Shown: piece after piece, positions 56,918 through 64,000 of the stretch
How the letters are laid out: every line of letters begins with the position of its first letter
Numbering within the stretch: position 1 is the first letter of the stretch
Assembly: GCA_963966185.1 (NCBI GenBank)
Contig: CAWZYM010000302.1
Span: 276,501 to 340,500, forward strand
From: Rhabditoides inermis
Lineage: Eukaryota; Nematoda; Chromadorea; Rhabditida; Rhabditidae
Reading direction: 5' to 3'
DNA length: 64,000 nt
Notes under the pieces: generated by a model
Told to the model about the DNA's origin: nothing
Seen by the model: the letters and a program-made list of their open reading frames with translations, nothing else
Databases searched by the model: none
Translations under genes and position numbers: made by a program

Positions 56918-57221
56918 CTATTCACCTCTCCATTCAGGTCGTCGTAACAACGGAGGCGCCAGTACCACCGGACGTCGCGTCGGATTCAAGTAATTGTCGA
57001 TCTATTATCGATTACTATTGATTGTTCATTCTCTGATTGCAGCCGTCAGTTCGATGCGCGCGGTCGCGCCAGCCAGCAGGGTATTTTCCGCGGCTCCCGC
57101 TTCCCAGGGAACGGTAGGGGAGCGATCGATAATCAATCAATACTCGATCGATTGCAGCCCGTCGGCTGTCATCCACGGAACTCTCTTGCGCCAGCCGCAG
57201 GCCATCTCCCTTTCCCAGGTA
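51265..57221 (+). CDS. Secreted Pro/Gln/Thr-rich protein with PAN-like cysteine domain
   Basis: Signal peptide MRWLVLSALIVSCLAG, then exons joined in phase: SESKRAIDDNAAGNKEEKF (51755), VGTIDGVRRIIFNEVDGGDK (52463), DHGEPFDRFGAYDDNNVIAQ (52927), FVPRPYRPTPKTTEPPTTTS (53334), TTRRPLPTQPPQPPRIVTP (53521), PFEPVTRPTFQQPPRQQ (53727), TVQPQQPNRQ (53990). After this there are two possible continuations: a long exon ending with stop at 54802, or PFHPQPLPQQPFRPQQPQQ (55039), RPPFQPATAAPVPFTQAPRQ (55293) and a cysteine domain CHSSIFYISTPITGPTRLSF (55573), DQCARTCHEFNCA, IAHYNPINGHCEFNPS, CATCQRP. The cysteine domain resembles a PAN/apple module. The exons after 55781 are duplicated (next entries). The 3' end near 57221 is my best reading (TAG); a poly(A) signal follows at 57308. 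Extracellular matrix or cuticle role is a guess. Confidence 0.6.
54041..54260. repeat. Long CT-rich tract
   Basis: About 220 bp of pyrimidines just upstream of the acceptor for the alternative terminal exon; sense strand is CU. Confidence 0.95.
54317..54802 (+). CDS. Alternative terminal exon of the Pro/Gln-rich gene
   Basis: An acceptor at about 54316 (CTAG|CTCGTG) opens a phase-0 exon reading LVVKARPSTRRPASRRPASRR, then a Pro/Gln/Ala stretch and a more ordered end (HYIRIYRVGNKMVVKDITSA) to a stop at 54802. Its phase fits the exon ending at about 54018. It would give a shorter isoform without the cysteine domain. Confidence 0.5.
   Translation, partial: LVVKARPSTRRPASRRPASRRPAPRRLILHPISQRAQNLRRLSKFTTAAPTTTPIPVSVSPSVDQSLVDVPSLPPTDEELMALAQPAQPAQPTQAQPMTEPVSAQVQAVADKKSQSQAHPNRHYIRIYRVGNKMVVKDITSAESKAHFETANRIIDRTGSA
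55781..57100. repeat. Tandem duplication of about 0.65 kb covering PAN-domain exons
   Basis: Unit 1 (55781-56466) and unit 2 (56467-57100) are near-identical, including introns and CT runs. The junction is TACAATCTATGTTGCAGGTG, recurring at 55781 and 56467. Unit 2 reads cleanly (NNVVASEPVRIFCATCQRP, RRNNGGASTTGRRVGFK). Unit 1 carries a scrambled insert near 56120-56190 that puts TAA in frame after NNVVAG, and GCAAG where unit 2 has the acceptor GCAG. Unit 1 is either a decayed copy or an assembly artefact. Confidence 0.88.
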
Positions 57222-57307
57222 GGCGTGAAACAGAAAACACTTTGAAAGAGCGAAATTGTATATCCTTGAAATGTGTCTTTGTCTTTTCTCTATCGTTCTT
57301 GATGAAT

Positions 57308-57313
57308 AATAAA
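57308..57313 (+). terminator. Poly(A) signal AATAAA
   Basis: Lies about 90 nt after the proposed stop of the Pro/Gln-rich gene. Confidence 0.6.
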
Positions 57314-57518
57314 ACTATTGAATAATGCCCTGATCACCTTACTACTTTTTATGAACGCTCTTTTTTATATTTATGAATAAGTGCGAAGTCTTTTAAATTG
57401 CTCATTTCTTGTTTCGAGCGGTCAAGCAAAACAGATTTCTAACTTTTTTTCTCTCTCGATACCGTCAAGATCGTCAATGTGACTTTTCAGTCACTGTCAA
57501 AAACACGTAAGGGACGAG

Positions 57519-57629
57519 ATGACTAGCAATACCAACAACACGTACGCATCCACGGGACCACCGAAAACCGTATTGTTTGAACTCGCAGTAGGCGTTGTAT
57601 TACTGTTGTTCACCGTAACCTTACTGTAA
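57519..57629 (+). pseudogene. Short relative of the nested membrane ORF at 7464-7916
   Basis: A 36-codon frame (MTSNTNNTYASTGPPKTVLF continuing into a hydrophobic stretch) matches residues of the nested ORF, then stops where the relative continues. Nucleotide similarity runs on to about 57690 beyond the stop. It is probably a truncated copy, or a very short membrane peptide gene. Confidence 0.6.
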
Positions 57630-58112
57630 TTAACATTACCAAGTGCTACTTTATTTGAGATGATTATTCTGAGTGAGTATAAGGGACGAGTGGACGGAGT
57701 TTTCCTGTCACTCGCTGGGTTTGGTATGCGTTCCTTTTGTCATCCTCTCTGCAGCACTCTGTTTCGATTTCGATACTCCGTTTATTCACGACACCGGTTT
57801 TATAAAAGTTTAAAGTTACGTCTTCCGAAATACGAATGGTAATTTGGTAATCTTCGAGGTGCAATGGTGTTTCATGTTTGAATCATGTTTGGAAAAACAA
57901 AAAAAATTCCATGAGTACTGAGTACTGCCACAAAAATGAGTACTCGCACAAATATCAGCCAGGATTAACTTGGAAGACAGTAATATCATAAGGTTTATAC
58001 AAGCAATCAAACGCACATGAACTCTGAATTGCACTTGAGAAAGACATGTCGGTGAAAAGGTAAATAAGTTATAAGTAATTAGAAATCTGTTCAAAACACA
58101 AATTGCTCTTGA
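57630..58112. other. Intergenic, no gene recognised
   Basis: Apart from the tail of the decayed membrane-ORF copy I see nothing supported here. Confidence 0.5.
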
Positions 58113-59655
58113 TTACTGGCTGTTGAGAAGGTCCTTCTGACACGGGTGGTGCTGAAAGAATAACATAATTTAATAGAACAAAATATTAGAATCTTGAATG
58201 AAAGAACACATACCTGGAATATGTCAGTGATCTTGTGTAGCCTGACATTGTCCAGTCCACAAGTAGCGGGAGAAGCACCGTAGTTCTCACACATGAACAT
58301 TATCTGAAAAAGGTGTGTGTACTGTACGTTTTGAGCAGTACACTTTAGGAGGTATCTGCTGGATAGTTTAGCCTCCGAGCAATTAGAGAGGGCGCGCAGC
58401 GCCCTCTCTTTTGGCTTACGAGGAGTGTCGTTAGAGCCACACTCTCGGATCCGAACCAAATTGATAGGATACCTTAGTTAGGACCCCAGACATCGATTTC
58501 TGGTGTTACTTTTTCCTACGCGCCATATACGTTTGCAGTACGAAAACGTACAGGGCTGGTTTTTTGCTACCTCATTCCACCTCTGGCGGTCAAAGACCGA
58601 GCCGTTGTGGCCTAGTGGTTAGCGCATCAGTCTCTCAGACCAGAGGCTGGGGTTCGAGTCCGCGCACACGATTTTTGTTTTGCCAATACTTTCTGGACTT
58701 GGACTTAAAGTTTTTTTTGTGTGACGAAGTGCTTCGACCTGTTTGTAACTACAAAAATGTTTTTTTTACCGTTTGCTATAGGCTTCCAATGTCGTCCAAC
58801 TATACTGCGTTTTGTGTTTCTTTACACGATTTATTGTGTTGGCTGTAACGTTCAGTTTGAAAACAGTTATAACAAAGCGTGAAAATTTGTAATCTGTGTT
58901 TTCTCCATCAACAAGAAACGCAAAGTCCAGAAAGTGCTGGCAAAACAAAAATTGAGTGCACGGACTCGAACTCCAGCCTCTGGACCTCTGGTCTGACAGA
59001 CTGATGCGCTAACCACTAGGCCACAACGGCTCGGTCTTTGACCGCCAGAGGTGGAATGAGGTAGCAAAAAACCAGCTCTGTACGTTTTCGTAGTGAAAAC
59101 GTATATAGCGCGTAGGAAAAAGTAACACCAGGAATCGATGTCTGGGGTCCTAACTAAGGTATCCTATCAATTTGGTTCGGATCCGAGAGTGTGGCTCTAA
59201 CGACACTCCTCGTTAGGATAGGGCTCGCGCCAGAATTTTCAAGAAGCTATATCCAAAAAGTGTCCGGTAACGCTGACTCTCTCCCGAAAGCGTACTCTCT
59301 CGGCGTTTTCTGCCCGTGTTCTCCAACTCGCACTTTGAGTGTAGTTCGCCCCGCCGCCGCCAGCGTCTAATTCGCGCCGGGTTTGCGTTGTTTTGGGTCC
59401 GCCAACTATAACCAGGAGAAAAAGCGCAGTAGGCGCGACTCCGAACGGTAGTGAGAAAATATGCGGGGGAAAAACGTTTTTGTGAAACGTAACGGCGATC
59501 CGAAACGTAACGTGTGATCTGTGGTACATGAGAGTAAGAAGAGAGAGAACGGCCGAGAGTTTGTGTTAGTATTTGTAAACGTTGATAGAAGAACAGAAAA
59601 TATAAAGAGACAGAGAGAGAAGGGCAGAAAGTGAGAGAGTGAGAGAGAACATTGT

Positions 59656-59727
<72 letters not shown>

Positions 59728-60071
59728 AGGAACAGTGAAAGAGAGAGAAGGGACGAAGAGAAGGAGAGAACAGAGTGAGTGAGAGATAGTAGTTTTTGAT
59801 AAAATCCATATGAATAGTCATAATTCAGCACATATTCAAAATTTCTATGAAATTTAACAAAAGGACATATATTTTCTTTAAAAAGTACTTGCGTAAACAA
59901 ATGAACTTTGTCTTGTCCCAATGCAGCAAAAGCACATGCATAAAGCGTTTACAAATACTAACACAAACCTGCGCATAACGGACAGTGGACATTAACCGAT
60001 GAAATATAACAATACAAATGAATAACGCCATACGTCCATATTAGAGAGAGAGAGAGAAGACAGAGAGAGAG

Positions 60072-60106
<35 letters not shown>

Positions 60107-61107
60107 GGGGGAAGAGAGAGGCGCAGGTTTGTGTTAGTATTTGTAAACGCTTTATGCATGTGCTTTTGCTGCATTGGGACAAGACAAAGTTCATTTGTTT
60201 ACGCAAGTACTTTTTAAAGAAAATAGTACCTTGGTGGTTCCGGGCATGCAATCAAAGCGTCCATTCATCCACTGTAGAGGGCCCGCCTCACGGGGAGAGG
60301 TGAACGGACAAAAGAGAGGCTGGAGAGTACCTGCAATAGTTCGCCTTGACTCCGCCCCATCTAACCCCGCCCACCTGCTCCGAAGCAGCAGCCCACAAGA
60401 CGAGAACCCGCCTGCCAGTTGAGACCGTCAAACATGATCTGCAATCAATCACTAGTTGGCTAGAAAACAATAAAACAAAATCGATACCGTATGAGCCTCT
60501 GCCATCTGTGTATCAGCCTCAATCACCGACACCTGATTCGCTCCCACGGTCGTCTCAGCGAAACGAGAAATGCCCACTGCAATTGTATGTTCCACTTTTT
60601 GTTCTATTTGCGTTTTGATTTTGCAAGAAAACGTGCCAGTAGTGAGGTTGAACGGCTTGACCGCCTGTCCGGTGGTTCGGAATGCGCACATGCTCCTCTC
60701 GAACAGACAACCGCCCGGGGTGGAACACTCGTGGTGCAGAGAGTGGCTGCAACGATTGGTCGTACGCAAATACAATTGTTTACTATATTACATGCGCATG
60801 TTTACAAGAGCATTGAAACGTATTACGATATGATACTCACTTGTGCATGTGTGCGAATAGGGGGTGTTCGCCAGCCATGCCCATGTTGCCCAGCAGTACT
60901 CCCAGAGGCTGGACTCCGATCACAGACGGCTGAGGCGGAGCGCTGGCAGGCTGGAATGGTGATGAGTGTGGTTTTGGATTTGTAATTAAAGGTGATTATA
61001 AAAATAGAACACTGTAATATTACCTGTTGAGCTGGCTGGAAGCTCTGCTGACTCTGCTGCGAGAAGGTGGGGACGGCGGCGGAGGGAGACGGCTGCTGGA
61101 GAGAAAA

Positions 61108-61161
<54 letters not shown>

Positions 61162-63358
61162 TTCTATCCTCATTCCCATTCTCACCTGAAGTTGCTGAGG
61201 CTGCGGGGACGCTGGCAGAGCCACAGGCGCCGTGGGAGTCACCGGAGAAGCTCTGAAAGGAATATTGATCGATTATAGATTGATAGAATCTCACTCCTGC
61301 TTCAAGTCTCCATCCTCGTATTCCTTCTCGTCACTGCCGTCGAACTGAATAAAAAATACGTTCTTACGCTATGTCATATAAATTTAGAGTCTATCAAAAT
61401 TTTCACAACTTGAGTGAGCTTCTTGAAATTAGCAGAAACAGCAGATAAGTATAGGGAGTATTTAGTTCCGCCACCACTCCACGCGTCCATCCCGCATTTG
61501 AAAATTGCGCGCGCGCGAAAAAAATTGAATTTAATCGCGTGATCTCGATGTCTATCGATTTCTATCCGCCTCGCACTCTCTCACTCTTGCGCTCTCTACT
61601 GGCGCCAACTGATTTGCCCACCACTGTAGTTTCGATGCTTCACAAAAGAGCTGTGTTCTTGTCTCACCTGGAACTCTGGGTCGAGGAAGTTGGTGAGGTC
61701 CTCTCCCAGAAGGTCTTGGAGTGCTGGAAAGAAGGTTTGAATACTAGAGAAAATAACACATGTCATAAGGAATAAAATGAATGTATGCTAAAAGTTAAAC
61801 TCACGATTTCCGGGCGCTGACTTAGCGATCACAGCAGCCGCTGCGATAGAGGGGGCCTGTTTCAGGGGCAGCTGGGGGAGTACCTAAACAGATCAGTATG
61901 GGATGAAGGGAAGAGAGGGAGAGAGAGGAGAGAGGGAGGGAGGAGGAAAGGGAGGGGGAGGAATATGTTGACCTTCTGTGCCTGCCTGGGCGCAGCTACG
62001 GGCTGTATCTTGATGGGTGTCTGCACAGGCTGGACGATCACCGGTCGGGCGATGGCGCCAGAAGGGAGGACGGGGGTGGGCACCGACAGGGGCTAGACGT
62101 TCGAGGTAAAACACAGAATAGAAGACTGGTTGCACTTGAACAGTAGTCGTGTATTTTACTCGAATTTGAACCATATTGAAGAATGGTACGAACTCAATAA
62201 GTTTTGTAAAATGCGTCGTATGTTATGTTTCACTATCGCTGTAAAATGAAGGATCATGATCTTCAGCAATGTTAATTATCTTTTAAAAGGACTTCCGTAA
62301 GAGAAGAGTTTGTGTTACTCAACGTAATGCAACAAAAGCTCATGCATTTTATCAATCGAAATAGTAAACAAACCTGCTCTTTCTGCAATAAAAACTAATG
62401 CGAGCAAATGTTTTATGTCGGGAAATTGACTTCGGTATCCGATCGATTATATAAAACTTGTTGAACTATTGGAGCAGGTTTGTGTACTATTTCGATTGAT
62501 AAAATGCATGAGCTTTTGTTGCATTACGTTGAGTAACACAAACTCTTCTCTTACGGAAGTCCTTTTAAAAGATAATGAATGTACTTTTATTGGATTTCAT
62601 ATAAATCTATCTACATTAACATAAACCACAAAACATTTTTTTTTAAAGAAATCCAACAGTTCACTCACCTTGTTGAGTCCAAAATTGTATAAAATTGGCA
62701 AAAAAGAGTTTAGGTAATGCTAATGGGAAAATTTACACTTCCAATGTCATTTCTATGTAAAATCATATATTACAAAAGGTTTGCCGCCAGCCGGAACCGA
62801 ACTCGAGCCATGTGTCTCAACGGGCGCAATCGCTAACCACAACACTACTGTGCGCACGGCAGAGCACGCGATCTAAACGATATCAGTGCAATCCACAGGC
62901 AGTGCGGATAGTGCACTCCCTGTCTGCTGGGGGCAGCCGGTGCGCGCCACCCCCCCCCCCCCTAGAAAACGTTCCGTACACGGGGGATTGCCTGCCCCTC
63001 AGGGGGCGCGCGCGCGTATCTCGCTTCCTACAACAGCTAGCGTTACCAAAATCGAAACTTAACCATTTTCTAACATCCTGATAACATCTATCAGCATCAC
63101 ATTGTTCTCGTAAAGATTTTAAGGAACCTTTCGTTCAATCGCCTTTTGCCGATTCTAGCGCGCGACTAGGGTTAACACAAACCAACCAGCGCTGCCGCGC
63201 TGGTTGTAATGTGATGTCTAAAACACGTTCACTAACAAAAAAGAACCATAACCTCACCAGTCCTACTTCTCCTTGGATATTAGTGGTGGGAAGGACGGCG
63301 GAGGGAACGCGGACATCGAAGGCGTGCGGGTCCAGGGCCTTCTGGAAGAGAGGGAGGG

Positions 63359-63396
<38 letters not shown>

Positions 63397-64000
63397 AGAG
63401 AGCGCTCACCTCTATTCCCTCCAGTTCGGCAATCTCCGACAACAGCTGATCATCGAGTTTCTGCTTCGAGGGATATCCGACGCCTGAAAAAAATCTCTGC
63501 TCATTTTTCTTTGCAAAAACTCGATCGTCCTGTTATTTTACGAATGGAAGATACCCGACTTTGATTCTCAAAATAAGCATAGATCACAACCCACTCTGTC
63601 TGATGTGCACTTGTTTCTTGGCCATCTTGTTGAGGCGATCGACTCGCGAAGTGGTGGTGGGAAGAGCGGTGGTCACCTAAAATGTTATTATATAATAATA
63701 TTCTATTATAAAGTTATATTACTATTACGTTTTGACCACCTGTCATAACTGTTCCTTTCAAATTTCTGTTCAATCCGTTTCCTGTCTCATTGTTATAATA
63801 CACTTGCCCACCTCGTCTCCGCCGAAGTTTCCCATGAACGACGTCTGTGCCTGCTCCATCGACTGCTTCTGCTCCTTATCTACTTCCTCCTTGCTTTTCT
63901 TAGCCACCGATAGAGACTTGGTGTTGTGCTTGTCCTGCATACGTTTCACATAAATCGTATAAGCAGATAGATGCTATTGAAATAATATATCGAGATGATG
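58113..64000 (-). CDS. Gln/Pro-rich protein with C-terminal MAM-like cysteine domain (partial)
   Basis: The 5' end is beyond the window. From right to left: TKSLSVAKKSKEEVDKEQKQ (63900), TTSRVDRLNKMAKKQVHIRQ (63610), SKQKLDDQLLSEIAELEG (63440), ALDPHAFDVRVPSAVLPT (63300), VPTPVLPSGAIARPVIVQPV (62060), LQDLLGEDLTNFLDPEFQ (61690), FDGSDEKEYEDGDLKQE (61310), a Pro/Gln/Ser stretch (61030-61250), GVQPLGVLLGNMGMAGEHP (60880). A Cys-rich end follows: CSHSLHHECSTPGGCLFERS (60740), SPREAGPLQWMNGRFDCMPG (60260), FMCENYGASPATCGLDNVRL (58260), HHPCQKDLLNSQ and stop at 58113. The CLFE...CAF start and the C.LDNV end resemble a MAM domain. The 1.9-kb intron before the last-but-one exon holds two transposons. 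Function unknown. Confidence 0.7.
58386..58410. repeat. Perfect 11-bp-stem hairpin
   Basis: AGAGAGGGCGC-GCA-GCGCCCTCTCT, directly beside the tRNA-bearing foldback element. Confidence 0.8.
58418..59213. mobile_element. Foldback element carrying tRNA-type A and B boxes in both arms
   Basis: Two inverted arms of about 285 bp (58418-58703 and about 58922-59213) flank a 220-bp spacer. Each arm holds a tRNA-like unit: A box TGGCCTAGTGG (58608-58618) and B box GGTTCGAGTCC (58651-58661) on plus, and the inverted equivalents at 59013-59023 and 58962-58972. The anticodon arm does not pair well, so these are tRNA-derived rather than working tRNAs. No target duplication is certain. Confidence 0.8.
59644..59722. 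repeat. (GA)n microsatellite
   Basis: Intronic in the MAM-like gene; CU on its transcript. Confidence 0.96.
59872..60223. mobile_element. Foldback MITE, three-copy family, copy 2
   Basis: Near-perfect inverted arms of about 103 bp (59872-59974 and 60121-60223) have ends TTTTCTTTAAAAAGTACTTG and TA on both sides (59870-59871, 60224-60225). They share CAGCAAAAGCACATGCATAA and ACACAAACCTGC with the other copies. A GA microsatellite occupies the spacer. It ends within 10 bp of a splice donor of the host gene. Confidence 0.87.
61106..61166. repeat. (CT)n microsatellite
   Basis: Intronic in the MAM-like gene; purine-rich on its transcript. Confidence 0.95.
62275..62576. mobile_element. Foldback MITE, three-copy family, copy 3
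   Basis: Near-perfect inverted arms of about 105 bp (62275-62380 and 62472-62576), core CAACAAAAGCTCATGCATTT and AAACAAACCTGCTC. AT-rich spacer. It lies in an intron of the MAM-like gene. Confidence 0.87.
63360..63391. repeat. (GA)n microsatellite
   Basis: Short GA run in an intron of the MAM-like gene. Confidence 0.93.

Noticed and set aside
58601..58672. tRNA-like sequence (and its inverted copy near 58960-59030) as true tRNA genes
   Set aside because: A and B boxes are good, but the anticodon stem does not pair and the two copies lie in the arms of a foldback element.
60491..60985. 164-codon plus frame over the MAM-like exons
   Set aside because: It is the complement of the Cys-rich minus-strand exons, which join in phase and make a coherent domain.

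Overview
The window is eukaryotic and reads as a nematode genome. Genes are split into many short exons with GT/AG introns. Several products are nematode-type: a lysyl hydroxylase close to LET-268, a transthyretin-like secreted protein, DYF-13/IFT56, and a nucleostemin close to NST-1. A diplogastrid or other Rhabditina nematode is my inference from gene style; the sequence does not prove the species.

Layout: a sphingolipid delta-4 desaturase on minus (0.65-3.55 kb) and an intergenic block with GA microsatellites and a hAT-like MITE (3.55-6.4). Then comes a six-repeat, cysteine-rich, probably GPI-anchored protein on plus (6.4-12.4), whose introns hold a tRNA-Val, a tRNA-Asn and an intronless antisense ORF. 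Nucleostemin on minus (12.6-15.6) is divergent from LET-268 on plus (16.8-21.4). MTO1 on plus spans 21.7-32.3 and hosts a PARP6/8-like gene on the opposite strand in one intron. Two more PARP6/8-like copies follow on minus (32.6-37.4; the first looks broken), then DYF-13 on minus (37.8-42.4). Next are an unrecognised basic protein on plus (about 43-44.5), a transthyretin-like protein on minus (44.6-45.3) and a single-pass membrane protein with a Lys-rich tail on minus (45.5-47.9). A 3.4-kb non-coding block precedes a secreted Pro/Gln/Thr-rich protein with a PAN-like domain on plus (51.3-57.2), which contains a 0.65-kb tandem duplication. A Gln/Pro-rich protein with a MAM-like C-terminus on minus (58.1 to beyond the window) closes the region.

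The genes do not form one pathway: they cover sphingolipid and collagen modification, ribosome biogenesis, mitochondrial tRNA modification, ciliary transport and secreted proteins. The most unusual content is (1) the PARP6/8-like cluster with a copy nested in MTO1, and (2) a rich set of non-autonomous transposons: two hAT-like elements with perfect 8-bp target duplications, a MULE-like foldback with a 9-bp duplication, a TTAA foldback, a Tc1-like MITE, a three-copy foldback family and a foldback carrying tRNA-type A and B boxes. An 8-mer, GAAACGTA, is also strongly over-represented. Exon limits were set by eye from splice consensus and family similarity; gene ends are firmer than internal exon edges.
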